From contig JALVUQ010000033.1 of NCBI GenBank assembly GCA_027035575.1, positions 1 to 57,386 of the forward strand: a stretch of DNA of 57,386 nt, read 5' to 3'. The stretch comes from Desulfurellales bacterium. GTDB taxonomy: Bacteria; Campylobacterota_A; Desulfurellia; Desulfurellales; Hippeaceae. This document shows positions 17,151 through 26,452 of the stretch, piece after piece. A program made the position numbers and the translations under genes. How positions within the stretch are numbered: the stretch's first letter is position 1; each line of letters begins with the position of its first letter. The notes beneath the pieces are model-generated. The model was not told the origin of the DNA, made no database searches, and saw only the letters and a program-made list of their open reading frames with translations.

Positions 17151-18112
17151 AAAGCCTCTCTGTTTACCACGAATTCAGGGCATCTGTTTTGATAGGCGGA
17201 TATTACGTTATTTGCCACAATATCAGCCATTTTTTCACGGGTTTTTATTGTAGCGGAACCTATATGAGGAAGCAAAACACAGTTGTCAAACTCCAACAGC
17301 CTTTTATCAAAATCGGGTTCGTTTTCATAAACATCAAGCCCGCAAGCGAATAATTTCCCGCTTCTTAGAGTATCTATCAAAGCGTCTGTATCAACCACCT
17401 CACCTCTTGCAATATTAACAAAAACAACATCGCTCTTCATCAAATCGAACTCTCTTTTTGAGATAAGGTGTTTACTCTCGTTATTCAAAGGCGTAGTCAA
17501 AATTATAACATCGCTTGTTTTAAGCAACTCGTCAAGCTCTATTTTTCCGGTATCAACAATCAGTTCCTTGTCCGATATACTTCTGTTGTAGTAAACAACG
17601 TCCATATTGAAACCGAAACGAGCCATCCTTGCAACGGAGGAGCCTATTCTTCCCATACCTATAATTCCGATTCTTGCATTATAGAGCTCTTTACCCAACA
17701 TCAACGTCGGCGCAAAGCCCGTAAATTTCCCCTCTCTTGTAAAGCTGTCCGAATTAACTATTCTCCTTGCGCAAGCCATAATTAAAGCCCAACCGAGTTC
17801 AGCGGTGCTTTGTGTTAAAACACCGGGTGTATTTGTAAAAAAGATGCCTTTTTTTGTGGCATACTCTATATCAACATTGTTAATTCCAACACCGTAATTA
17901 GCTATTATCTTTAATTTTTTCGCCCTATCAATTACCTCTTTGTCTATTTTATCCGAAACCATAGGAATAACGGCAAAAACATCCTCTATTTTTTCAATTA
18001 ACTCCTCTTTTGTCATATTCCTATCGTACGGGTTTACATAGACCTCAAACTCTCTTTTTAGCATATCAAGTCCGTTTTTTGGTATATCTCTCGTCACCAA
18101 AACCTTATCCAT
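17132..18112 (-). CDS. D-isomer-specific 2-hydroxyacid dehydrogenase
   Basis: NAD-dependent reductase of the D-2-hydroxyacid family, 326 residues. The Rossmann loop GIIGMGRIGSSVARMA is in the middle, the catalytic Arg is in NIARGEVVD, and the catalytic His is in LLPHIGSAT. The absence of an ACT domain separates it from long SerA. Glyoxylate/hydroxypyruvate reductase is the closest functional match, but phosphoglycerate or other 2-keto acids are possible. It lies 18 bases after the small unknown gene. Confidence 0.9.
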   Translation of the reverse strand: MDKVLVTRDIPKNGLDMLKREFEVYVNPYDRNMTKEELIEKIEDVFAVIPMVSDKIDKEVIDRAKKLKIIANYGVGINNVDIEYATKKGIFFTNTPGVLTQSTAELGWALIMACARRIVNSDSFTREGKFTGFAPTLMLGKELYNARIGIIGMGRIGSSVARMARFGFNMDVVYYNRSISDKELIVDTGKIELDELLKTSDVIILTTPLNNESKHLISKREFDLMKSDVVFVNIARGEVVDTDALIDTLRSGKLFACGLDVYENEPDFDKRLLEFDNCVLLPHIGSATIKTREKMADIVANNVISAYQNRCPEFVVNREALCAAEK

Positions 18113-18130
18113 AATCGACTCCCTCTCTTT

Positions 18131-18481
18131 TCAAACCTTCCTGTCAATGTTCGCTCCGATTATTTTAGGCAATTTACATCGAATATCAAGTATATTGCAG
18201 ACGGTAGCATAGTCCTGATACCACCTTTTTTTTGTTTTTTTATTGTATATCTCAACAAGCCACCTATCATTCTCTTTTATTAAATTTAACGAAAATTTGT
18301 CTTGGTCAAGTTTGAAACGGTTAAAAAAATCTTCTTTAAACTTATCTCTCTTTCGTTTCTCTTCTTTTTCACGCTCTTTCTTTTTCTTATTCCTTAAACT
18401 GACAAACGGCGGAAGGATGCTTATTTCAGGGGATTTTCTAACACTATTTACCTTGTAAATCCCAAAATCATCATCGGGCAT
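18131..18481 (-). CDS. Small basic protein of unknown function
   Basis: A 116-residue protein I do not recognise. The central third (about residues 30-55) is almost all Lys, Arg and Glu and should form a charged helix. The last 50 residues (from LIKENDRWLVEIYNKKTKKR) look like a small alpha/beta fold. There is no signal peptide or membrane segment. No ribosome binding site is clear before the ATG at 18481. The frame is open further upstream without an ATG, so an unusual start or coupling to accD, 45 bases away, is possible. It lies in the long minus-strand run between accD and the dehydrogenase. Confidence 0.65.
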   Translation of the reverse strand: MPDDDFGIYKVNSVRKSPEISILPPFVSLRNKKKKEREKEEKRKRDKFKEDFFNRFKLDQDKFSLNLIKENDRWLVEIYNKKTKKRWYQDYATVCNILDIRCKLPKIIGANIDRKV

Positions 18482-18526
18482 ATCAAAAACGGACAGTTTT
18501 TTGACGCATACCGTTCCCCTTTGCTG

Positions 18527-19348
18527 TTATTTCTTTACATTCTCGGAAAAATACCTCAAAAATTTACCTATATATTTCGGAATTTCCTTTCTTTCGACTA
18601 TAACATCTATAAATCCCTTTTCAAGCAAGAATTCAGACCTTTGAAAGCCCTCCGGCAGTCCCTTACCTATTGTCTGTTCTATAACTCTCGGACCTGCAAA
18701 TCCGATTAAGGCATTCGGCTCTGCCAATATTACATCACCAAGCATAGAAAAACTCGCAGCAACTCCGCCTGTTGTAGGGTCTGTCAAAACCGATATATAC
18801 GGCAGACCTTTTTTGGCAAGCATACTCAAAGCAGCAGACGCCCTCTCCATCTGCATTAAAGACAAAATACCCTCCTGCATCCTCGCTCCACCTGAGGAGC
18901 TTATGATAACAAGACCGACCTTCAGTTTAATAGCCTTTTCTATGGCTCTTATTATTTTCTCACCGGTGGCATATCCCATAGAACCGCCCAAAAAAGCAAA
19001 ATCCATAACACTTAACACGCACGGCTGCGAGTCTATCTCACAAACACCGTTTACAACAGCCTCTTTGTTGCCGGTTTTTGCCTCGGCATCTTTCAGCCTC
19101 TCCTTATACGGTTTGAGGTCTGAAAATTCCAACGGGTCTTTTGTTGTTATCTTTTTATCAAACTCTTTAAACGTTCCCTCATCGGCTGTTATCTTAATTC
19201 TGTTTCTTGCCGATATTCTGAAATAGTTAGAGCATTTTGGACATATCCAGTAGTTCTGCTCAAGCTCCTCAACATAAAACGTTTCGTTGCAGCTTTTACA
19301 CTTAATCCACTTATTCTCCTCTTTTTTCTTTTTTCTAAATATAGACAT
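18527..19348 (-). CDS. accD: Acetyl-CoA carboxylase carboxyltransferase subunit beta
   Basis: Part of the carboxyltransferase that makes malonyl-CoA for fatty acid synthesis. An N-terminal zinc ribbon uses Cys17, Cys20, Cys36 and Cys39. The crotonase-fold domain follows, with SSSGGARMQEG and the GPRVIEQTI stretch. The 273-residue length is normal. AAAGGAG precedes the ATG. The alpha subunit accA is not in the window. Confidence 0.97.
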   Translation of the reverse strand: MSIFRKKKKEENKWIKCKSCNETFYVEELEQNYWICPKCSNYFRISARNRIKITADEGTFKEFDKKITTKDPLEFSDLKPYKERLKDAEAKTGNKEAVVNGVCEIDSQPCVLSVMDFAFLGGSMGYATGEKIIRAIEKAIKLKVGLVIISSSGGARMQEGILSLMQMERASAALSMLAKKGLPYISVLTDPTTGGVAASFSMLGDVILAEPNALIGFAGPRVIEQTIGKGLPEGFQRSEFLLEKGFIDVIVERKEIPKYIGKFLRYFSENVKK

Positions 19349-19359
19349 ACTCTTCTCCT

Positions 19360-20628
19360 TTAAAAAACCTCTTTGCCCTTGTAAAGCGTTTTAACAATCA
19401 AACCTGTCAATTTCTTATTATGATAAGGCGTGTTTTTACCCTTTGATACAAACTTAAATCTATCCACAACCCACTCTTTATCCTTATCTATCAAAATCAA
19501 ATTTGCAAACTTTCCCTCCTCAAGGCTTCCGGCATCGAGGTTAAACGTCTGTGCCGGAGCGTAGCTCATTAACCTTATAGCCTCATAAAGGCTAATGATA
19601 CCCTGTTTGACAAGATATGTATTTGCTGCGGCAAATGCCGTTTCAAAACCGCTTATTCCAAAAGCCGCCTTTTGCATTGTGCATCTTTTTGCATCCTCTT
19701 CATGGGGAGCGTGGTCTGTTGCAATTGCATCAACAATTCCGCTTGCTATTGCGGTTTTAATAGCTTCAACATCAGATTCGCTTCTTAGAGGCGGATTGAC
19801 TTTCGCAAATGTGTTGTAGTTGTCTATTTCGTTATCCGTAAGGGAAAAGTGGTGAGGCATAACCTCAAAGGTTACATTTGCATTGTCTGTTTTGGCTTTT
19901 CTTAGCACCTCTATCGACTCTTTGGTGCTGACATGACATATATGAAGATGTGCTTTTGTGCTTTTGGCAATCTCAATATCCCTTGCTATAATGCAGGATT
20001 CGGAAACATTGGGAATGCCTTTTAAGCCGAGCCTAAATGCCAATTCACACTCGTTTACAACACCGTCTGCACTTATATTTTTATCTTCCTCGTGCAGCGT
20101 TAGAGGCACATTCAAATCCTCACCGTATATCAAAGCTTTGCGCAATAGTTCTGCATTCATAACCGGAACACCGTCGTCACTGAAAGCAACACATCCGGCT
20201 TGAGCAAGTTTCAACATATCCGACAGCTCCTTACCTTCTTCGTTTTTGCTAATTGAACCTATCGGATATAAATCGCATATATTGTAGGCTTCCGCTTTGT
20301 GTTTTATGTATTCAACCGTTTGAACGTTATCAATAACAGGTTTTGTGTTGGGCATACAGCAAACGCTTGTAAAGCCGCCTTTAACCGCAGCTTCCAAACC
20401 CGTCTTTATTGTTTCTTTATGTGTAAGACCCGGGTCTCTCAAATGGGCGTGAATATCGACAAAACCCGGAGATGCCACAAGCCCGGTTGCGTCTATCTCT
20501 CCATCAATACTTACACCGCCCACCTCTCCGACCGTCTCTATATAGCTGTCTTTAATCGAAATATCCGCAAAACCTTCAAAATTACTCGCAGGGTCTATAA
20601 CATAGGCATTTCTAACAACAACTCTCAT
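19360..20628 (-). CDS. pyrC: Dihydroorotase
   Basis: Zinc amidohydrolase closing carbamoyl aspartate to dihydroorotate in pyrimidine synthesis. The metal motif is VDIHAHLRDPG near residue 58. ATDHAPH gives the late catalytic Asp, and the KKDH-type segment is replaced by the class I layout. At 423 residues it belongs to the long class I type, usually named pyrC or pyrX. The ATG at 20628 overlaps the gatB stop (TGATG); a GTG one codon earlier is possible. Confidence 0.95.
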   Translation of the reverse strand: MRVVVRNAYVIDPASNFEGFADISIKDSYIETVGEVGGVSIDGEIDATGLVASPGFVDIHAHLRDPGLTHKETIKTGLEAAVKGGFTSVCCMPNTKPVIDNVQTVEYIKHKAEAYNICDLYPIGSISKNEEGKELSDMLKLAQAGCVAFSDDGVPVMNAELLRKALIYGEDLNVPLTLHEEDKNISADGVVNECELAFRLGLKGIPNVSESCIIARDIEIAKSTKAHLHICHVSTKESIEVLRKAKTDNANVTFEVMPHHFSLTDNEIDNYNTFAKVNPPLRSESDVEAIKTAIASGIVDAIATDHAPHEEDAKRCTMQKAAFGISGFETAFAAANTYLVKQGIISLYEAIRLMSYAPAQTFNLDAGSLEEGKFANLILIDKDKEWVVDRFKFVSKGKNTPYHNKKLTGLIVKTLYKGKEVF

Positions 20629-22052
20629 CACTCCTCCAGCTTCTTGGACAGTATCTCGTTGACAATTTTCGGGTTGGCTTTACCTTTGGTTTCCTTCATA
20701 ATTTGCCCGACAAAAAACCCGATGGTATTTTTCTTGCCCGCTTTGTATTGAGAAACGGCTTTGGGGTTTGAAGCTATAATTTTATCTGCCAAATCCTCTA
20801 TGAGCTTCGTATCGGTTATCTGCACAAGCCCTTTTTCATCGATAATTTTCTTAGGAGGTTTGCCGGTTTCATACATATCCTTAAATACCGCTTTGGCTAT
20901 TTTCCCGCTTATCGTATTACTGTCAATCAAGCCTACAAGTTCGCCTATGTCTTGGGGTTTTATAAGTATATCGGTTACGGATTTATTGTCTTTGTTCAAA
21001 TATCCGAGCAGTTCGGACAAAATCCAGTTTGCAACCGCCTTATGGTTGTTTGAACTGCTCAAAGCCTCTTCAAAAAAGTCAGCGAGTTGTTTTTCATCTG
21101 TCAATATCCTCGCATCATCGAATTTTAAGGAATAATCCCTCATAAATCTTTCAAGCCTTTCTTTCGGTAGCTCAGGCACGTCCTTTTTGACATCCTCTAT
21201 CCACTCGTCGTCTATAAGCAGCGGAACAAGGTCGGGGTCCGGGAAATATCTATATTCGAAAGCCTCCTCTTTTGACCTCATTGACTTCGTGATGCCTGCT
21301 TTTTCGTCCCACAACCTCGTCTCCTGAACTATCTTTTCACCGTTTTCTACCGCCGTAATTTGCCTTTCTATTTCATACTCCAAAGCCTTTTCCACATGCT
21401 TGAACGAGTTCATATTTTTCAACTCGGCTTTCGTTCCGAGCTTTGTTTCACCTTTTGGTCTGACGGATATATTTGCATCACAACGCATAGAGCCCTCTTC
21501 CATATTGCCGTCGCAAATACCCAAGTATCTGACAATTTTTCTGATAGACCTTAAATACTCTCCCGCTTCTTGCGGCGTATGCATAACCGGCATAGAAACC
21601 ATCTCAAGAAGCGGAACCCCGGCCCTGTTCAAGTCAACGTAGCTTCCGTCACCTTTATGTATTGTCTTGCCAGCGTCCTCCTCCATATGAATTCTCTCAA
21701 GTGCTATTTTTTTAAACTCTCCGTCTGTGTATATCTCAACAAAACCGCCCTCCAAAATGGGCAGTTCATACTGTGATATCTGGTAGCCCTTCGGTAAATC
21801 GGGGTAAAAATAGTTCTTCCTTGCAAAACGAGAAAATCTGTTTATCTTGCAGTTAAGTGCGACTCCCAATTTAATGGCGTACTCGACAACCTGTTTATTC
21901 AACACGGGTAAAACACCGGGCATTCCCAAACACACCGGGCATACGTGTGTGTTGGGTGAAGCACCGAAATCGGTCGAACAAGAGCAGAATATCTTTGTTT
22001 TGGTTAAAAGTTGTATATGCACTTCCAATCCTATGACGGGTTCGTATTCCAT
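20628..22052 (-). CDS. gatB: Aspartyl/glutamyl-tRNA(Asn/Gln) amidotransferase subunit B
   Basis: Subunit of the GatCAB complex that amidates Glu-tRNA-Gln or Asp-tRNA-Asn. The 474-residue protein opens with the kinase-like core (YEPVIGLEVHIQL) and a CSCSTDF/CPVCLGMPG zinc region, contains FFYPDLPKGYQISQYE-type residues, and ends in a YqeY-like tail. AAGGAG precedes the ATG. The gatA and gatC genes are not adjacent. The partial amidase at the right end of the window is not GatA. Confidence 0.97.
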   Translation of the reverse strand: MEYEPVIGLEVHIQLLTKTKIFCSCSTDFGASPNTHVCPVCLGMPGVLPVLNKQVVEYAIKLGVALNCKINRFSRFARKNYFYPDLPKGYQISQYELPILEGGFVEIYTDGEFKKIALERIHMEEDAGKTIHKGDGSYVDLNRAGVPLLEMVSMPVMHTPQEAGEYLRSIRKIVRYLGICDGNMEEGSMRCDANISVRPKGETKLGTKAELKNMNSFKHVEKALEYEIERQITAVENGEKIVQETRLWDEKAGITKSMRSKEEAFEYRYFPDPDLVPLLIDDEWIEDVKKDVPELPKERLERFMRDYSLKFDDARILTDEKQLADFFEEALSSSNNHKAVANWILSELLGYLNKDNKSVTDILIKPQDIGELVGLIDSNTISGKIAKAVFKDMYETGKPPKKIIDEKGLVQITDTKLIEDLADKIIASNPKAVSQYKAGKKNTIGFFVGQIMKETKGKANPKIVNEILSKKLEE

Positions 22053-22055
22053 CTT

Positions 22056-22721
22056 TTACTCCTTCTTATCGCATACAGGATTTATTATATAAAAATTATC
22101 GTCAATTTCATCGGCTTTTATAACAATTCTATTATTTTTAATTTTAATTTTGTCCTCTGTTAACAGTTTGACGGCAAGAGGATAAATTTTATGCTCTGTT
22201 TTCAGAATTCTTTCACTCAAGGAATCCTCCGTATCATCGCTCAAAACGGGGACAACGGATTGAACAATGATAGGCCCGCTGTCAAGTTCGTCGGTTACAA
22301 AATGAACACTGGCTCCGGCAAACTTAACCCCGGCTTCAAGAGCCTGTCTTTGAGCGTGAAGCCCCTTAAAAGAAGGCAAAAGCGCCGGATGTATATTTAA
22401 AATTCTGTTTTTAAAGGTCTCGATAAACCCCGTTGATAAAATTCTCATAAATCCTGCCAAAATAACAAAATCTACTTCATACTCTTTCAACTTATCAATC
22501 AAAAGTTTGTCATATTCGTCTCTTTTTAATCCCTTCGGGTCTATAAAAAAAGCATCTATGTCGTTGTCTTTTGCTATCTTCAGCCCCCCTGCATCCTCCT
22601 TATTGCTCAGCACAACAACTATCCTTGCGTTTTGAACAAAACCTTTTTTTATATTTTCCAAAATGGAGTGAAAATTTGAGCCTCTACCCGAAATCAATAC
22701 ACCCAATCTATACAAATTCAA
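22056..22721 (-). CDS. purN: Phosphoribosylglycinamide formyltransferase
   Basis: Transfers formyl from 10-formyl-THF to GAR in purine synthesis. Visible features are the N-terminal LGVLISGRGSNF loop and the catalytic NIHPALLPSFKG segment. The family's Asp is in the SVHFVTDELDSGPII stretch. The 221-residue length is slightly long because of a C-terminal tail. No ATG exists at the start. TTG at 22721 or the TTG six bases later must be used, placed after GGCAGGG and overlapping the end of purM by 14 bases. Confidence 0.94.
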   Translation of the reverse strand: MNLYRLGVLISGRGSNFHSILENIKKGFVQNARIVVVLSNKEDAGGLKIAKDNDIDAFFIDPKGLKRDEYDKLLIDKLKEYEVDFVILAGFMRILSTGFIETFKNRILNIHPALLPSFKGLHAQRQALEAGVKFAGASVHFVTDELDSGPIIVQSVVPVLSDDTEDSLSERILKTEHKIYPLAVKLLTEDKIKIKNNRIVIKADEIDDNFYIINPVCDKKE

Positions 22722-23715
22722 CCCTGCCTTTACCCTTTTTCACATAACCCAGAATGTATGCTTTGTATCCCTCTTTTTCTATGGCTTGAACAACACCGTT
22801 TGAATCTCCTTCATCCGTAATAACAACAAATCCCACACCCATATTGAATGTTCTGTACATCTCTTTTTCGCTCAACTTCCCGATATCTTTTACAACTTCA
22901 AATATCGCAACGCTCGGCATTGCTCTCTTTTCTATTACAACATCAAATTTGCCAGAAAGAACTCTCGGTATATTTTCATAAAAACCGCCGCCTGTTATAT
23001 GCGCCGCCGCTTTGACAAACGGCTTTATTGCTTCAAACACTCTTACATAAATAATTGTCGGCTTCAGCAAAACTTCGGCAAGCGGCACACCGTCCAAAAG
23101 GCTGTCCAAATTATAGCCGGCAACATCGAAAAACAGATGTCTTAAAAGAGAAAACCCGTTGGAATGAAACCCGCTTGAAGATATGCCGATAACCGCATCA
23201 CCCTCTTTAATCTCGTTTTTAATCAGCTCGTCTTTTTTTGCAATACCAACACAAAAACCGGCTAAATCGTATTCGCCTTTTTTATACATACCAGGCATTT
23301 GAGCTGTTTCTCCGCCAATAAGCGCAGCACTGCTTTGGTAAAGCCCCTCCGTTATACCTGAAATAATATCCTCAAGCACCCTATCTTCAACCTCTGCGTA
23401 TGAAATATAATCCAGAAAAAAAGCCGGACTGCTGCCGTTAGTGATTATATCGTTCACATTCATAGCAACGAGGTCAATACCGACGGTGTTGTGTTTGTCC
23501 GCCATCTGAGCAACCGCAAGTTTGGTACCGACACCGTCCGTGGCGCTTGATAAAATTAAATCCGAACCGTACTTTGCCAAGCTAAACAGTGCGCTGAAGC
23601 CTCCTATGGATGATATAATGCTCTCTGATGGCAGCTTGCCGACCATTTTTTTAACCCTTTCGACAAGTCTTTCGCCCTTTTCTATATCCACTCCCGAATC
23701 TTTGTACGTTATCAA
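22708..23715 (-). CDS. purM: Phosphoribosylformylglycinamidine cyclo-ligase
   Basis: ATP-dependent AIR synthetase of purine synthesis, 335 residues. It opens with YKDSGVDIEKGE. The glycine-rich GGETAQMPGMY and AHITGGGFYENIPR motifs are present. The start codon is TTG at 23715 with AAGGAG six bases before it, overlapping the stop of the membrane-protein gene (TTGA). purM and purN form a coupled pair. Confidence 0.97.
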   Translation of the reverse strand: MITYKDSGVDIEKGERLVERVKKMVGKLPSESIISSIGGFSALFSLAKYGSDLILSSATDGVGTKLAVAQMADKHNTVGIDLVAMNVNDIITNGSSPAFFLDYISYAEVEDRVLEDIISGITEGLYQSSAALIGGETAQMPGMYKKGEYDLAGFCVGIAKKDELIKNEIKEGDAVIGISSSGFHSNGFSLLRHLFFDVAGYNLDSLLDGVPLAEVLLKPTIIYVRVFEAIKPFVKAAAHITGGGFYENIPRVLSGKFDVVIEKRAMPSVAIFEVVKDIGKLSEKEMYRTFNMGVGFVVITDEGDSNGVVQAIEKEGYKAYILGYVKKGKGRVEFV

Positions 23716-24773
23716 CCGCTTCTCCTTTTTATAAGAATAGGAACAAGTTTGTCATAGCTGATTATAATCACACCCAGCAGAGGAACGGAGAGTATAATTC
23801 CCCAAACACCAAGCAATTTTCCGAAAAAGAGAATCGCCAAAAGCACAGCAAGCGGGTCTATCTCAAGTTGTTTGGAGTATATGAAAGGAGCTATGATATT
23901 ACCGGATATGAAGTGTATAAACAACAAAACAACTATAACCTCGATTGTCATTAATAAGCTGTGATGCACAACAAGAGCAACTATTATAGGTGGAATAAAG
24001 CTCAAAACTGCACCCACATAAGGGATTATATACATAACCCCTCCGAAAACTCCAAAGAGCAAAGCATAATCAACACCGACAATGTATAAACCCACAAACG
24101 CAAGAAACGAAACAATAATCATCAATATAATCAAACCTACTATATATCCGACTATTACGCTGTGTATATCTTCAAAAACCTTCAGATATTCATCACCCAA
24201 AATGGTTAAAATAACCTCTCTTATTATCTTTTTATACCTCTCTCTGTATAAAACCATAAAGTAAGACAAGATAGGTATAAGGAAAAAAGCAATTGTGGCA
24301 GACACGCCCTTGATGATGCCCGTAACCGAGCTTAAAGCAAAGGTTGTTATGTAGGATTTGACAGAGCTTAAAGCACTGTTTGTAAGTGTATAAATCTCTT
24401 TGCTGTTACCGAAATATTTGCTTAAATATTTATACGACTCATTAACTGTCTTGTTAATACTCTCCACAAAATAGGGGAGCTGTTTTTCTATACCCATAAT
24501 CTGATTGACAAGAGGCGGTATGGCGGCTATCAAAAGCCACACAAAAAGCCCTAAAAGCAAACCTATGACAATCAGTCCGCCTGCCCAGCTCGGCAATCCG
24601 AACTTCTTAAACAGAAGTCTCTCAAGCGAATATGAAATCTCGGATATGAAGTATGATATGAGGATAATCATCGTAACGAATGTCAACTTGAAAAAAAGAA
24701 GATAGACGCCCCCTATCAAGAAAATCAAAAATATAAAGTATTCAAATAAACCCGAATGAGTCGTTTGTTCCAA
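23712..24773 (-). CDS. AI-2E family (PerM-type) membrane transporter
   Basis: A 353-residue inner-membrane protein with about eight hydrophobic segments, grouped in N-terminal, central and C-terminal blocks as in the family. The late GGVMYIIPYVGAVLSFIPP and GKLLGVWGIILSVPL stretches are hallmarks. Members are assigned roles from autoinducer-2 export to sodium/proton exchange, so the substrate is open. The start is TTG, just after the stop of the preceding gene, with GAGG somewhat far upstream. Confidence 0.9.
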   Translation of the reverse strand: MEQTTHSGLFEYFIFLIFLIGGVYLLFFKLTFVTMIILISYFISEISYSLERLLFKKFGLPSWAGGLIVIGLLLGLFVWLLIAAIPPLVNQIMGIEKQLPYFVESINKTVNESYKYLSKYFGNSKEIYTLTNSALSSVKSYITTFALSSVTGIIKGVSATIAFFLIPILSYFMVLYRERYKKIIREVILTILGDEYLKVFEDIHSVIVGYIVGLIILMIIVSFLAFVGLYIVGVDYALLFGVFGGVMYIIPYVGAVLSFIPPIIVALVVHHSLLMTIEVIVVLLFIHFISGNIIAPFIYSKQLEIDPLAVLLAILFFGKLLGVWGIILSVPLLGVIIISYDKLVPILIKRRSG

Positions 24774-24774
24774 A

Positions 24775-25146
24775 CTATATAACCTCTTCGTCAGTACTGT
24801 CTTCTTTTAATCTCGCCCTTATCTCTTTCAATCTTTCTTTTTCTTCCTGGATAGCTTTTTTTGCCTCTTCTATCGTATCGACTATCGCCTCTTTTTTCTC
24901 CTGGGCATACTCTTTGCCCTTATCAACAAGCTCCTTTGAGCTGTCTGCTATTTTGGTTGCAAGTTGTGTTATCTTTTCTTCTATATTATCCTTCTGTCTC
25001 ATCAAAGCCTCTTTTTTCTCATCCGCAATCGTCCTAAATTTTTCTTTCAACTCCTCTTTTTTTTCATCCTCCAAGAACTTCTTTGTTGCCTCATAAGCTA
25101 CAAAAGCACCCGCAACGCTGATTACAAGCAATACCAACTTTTTCAT
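24775..25146 (-). CDS. YtxH-like membrane-anchored coiled-coil protein
   Basis: A 123-residue protein with a short hydrophobic N-terminus (about residues 4-20, with Gly-Ala) followed by a long, strongly charged helix rich in Lys and Glu that should form a coiled coil. This resembles the YtxH family of envelope or stress-linked small proteins. Its ATG overlaps the stop of the next gene upstream (ATGA). The two small anchored coiled-coil proteins are therefore made together and may interact. Confidence 0.7.
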   Translation of the reverse strand: MKKLVLLVISVAGAFVAYEATKKFLEDEKKEELKEKFRTIADEKKEALMRQKDNIEEKITQLATKIADSSKELVDKGKEYAQEKKEAIVDTIEEAKKAIQEEKERLKEIRARLKEDSTDEEVI

Positions 25147-25610
25147 TTTTCAACCTCCTCCTTTTTCTTAAATTTCGATATTAAAACGGAAATACTGCTC
25201 AAAAAAGCATACATATTATCCAACTTCTCTTCAATAGATTCAACCCTTTCAAACACATAATTCACATGTGTACGCGTTTTATTCTTGGTCTCAACCACAA
25301 AATTCACAACCTCATCGGTAGTATTATGCGTCTTATCCGCAATGTCAATACTCGTTTCCTTAATTTTTTCACTAATTTCTTTAATGTCGTTTGAAATTTC
25401 ACTTGCCGCATCAACTATCGTTTGAGCTTTGTAAACTATGTCCTGCATACTCGATTTATAGGGCTCTATCTCCTTTTTCAAGCCGTCAACACTCTTCTTC
25501 AAATCCTTATACGCTTTCATCAAGACGATTATCACAACCAGTCCGACTATCACCAATCCAACATATACGGCAGCTATAACAGCCAACGATATTGCAGACA
25601 AAGACTCCAT
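25143..25610 (-). CDS. DUF948-like single-pass coiled-coil protein
   Basis: About 155 residues: one N-terminal membrane helix (near residues 8-32) and a long amphipathic helix with repeated Ile/Val/Asp patterns. The pairing of a DUF948-like protein with a YtxH-like protein is seen in other bacteria, but the function is unknown. The ATG at 25610 has GGAGGTG at ideal spacing; a GTG two codons earlier is less likely. Confidence 0.7.
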   Translation of the reverse strand: MESLSAISLAVIAAVYVGLVIVGLVVIIVLMKAYKDLKKSVDGLKKEIEPYKSSMQDIVYKAQTIVDAASEISNDIKEISEKIKETSIDIADKTHNTTDEVVNFVVETKNKTRTHVNYVFERVESIEEKLDNMYAFLSSISVLISKFKKKEEVEK

Positions 25611-25631
25611 AAGCACCTCCGAATTTGTTTT

Positions 25632-26447
25632 TTACAACCTTCTGCCAAACAATTTTGCAACAATTTCACTCGCCGACTCTTCAACAGACCTGTTGGTAAC
25701 ATCGATAACAAGCCACTCGGGGTGTTTTCTAAAAAGGTTTTTAGAATACTCTATCTCCTCATAGATTTTACTCAAAGAGGCATAAGAGCTGTTTTCAATA
25801 CCGAGTTTCCTTGCCCTTTGCTGTCTTATCTCATAAAGCCTCATAGGGTCTATCGTAAGTCCGACTATCTTATTCTGATCAACCTTAAACAGAGCATCCG
25901 GCAGTTTTTCTCCCTTAACAACGGCAAAGTTTGCAACTTTATACCCTTCTTGAGCAAGATAGACACTCAAAGGGGTTTTGCTTGTTCTTGAGAGTCCTAC
26001 AAGTATAATATCCGCCTCGTCAAGGTTTCTTGAACTTCTGTTATCGTCGTGCGCAACAGTATATTCTATGGCTTTGATTTTATCAAAATATTGGTCGCTT
26101 ATCTTGTGCAGCAGACCTGATATATTCCTTGCCTTTTGACCGAAAAATTGTTCGAATTTATCTATATAGTAGCCAAAAATATCCAAAACTGTAATGGCGT
26201 GCTCTTTTAATTTCTCATTCAGGTAATCCCTCAGCTGCTTATCGGCAATTGTCGATACAACAAGAGGTTTCTCTTCAACGGCTTTTTTTATGATTTCATC
26301 GGCTTGTTCTTTTGTTCGTATCTCTATAAATTTTCTGTAAACGACATTCGGGTGTTTAAACTGCACCAAAAACGCCTTGGTTATCTTAGAAGCCGTTTCT
26401 CCCGTACCGTCGGATAACAGATAAATATATTTAGGCTCTTGTTCCAT
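25632..26447 (-). CDS. ppsR: PEP synthase/PPDK regulatory kinase-phosphorylase
   Basis: Bifunctional regulator (DUF299 family) that inactivates pyruvate-using dikinases by ADP-dependent phosphorylation and reactivates them by phosphorolysis. The N-terminal IYLLSDGTGETASKITKA and the P-loop GLSRTSKTPLS are clear. The 272-residue length is normal. The target, PEP synthase or pyruvate phosphate dikinase, is not in the window. The ATG at 26447 is chosen; a TTG at 26456 overlaps the previous stop and is also possible. Confidence 0.93.
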   Translation of the reverse strand: MEQEPKYIYLLSDGTGETASKITKAFLVQFKHPNVVYRKFIEIRTKEQADEIIKKAVEEKPLVVSTIADKQLRDYLNEKLKEHAITVLDIFGYYIDKFEQFFGQKARNISGLLHKISDQYFDKIKAIEYTVAHDDNRSSRNLDEADIILVGLSRTSKTPLSVYLAQEGYKVANFAVVKGEKLPDALFKVDQNKIVGLTIDPMRLYEIRQQRARKLGIENSSYASLSKIYEEIEYSKNLFRKHPEWLVIDVTNRSVEESASEIVAKLFGRRL

Positions 26448-26452
26448 AACAA

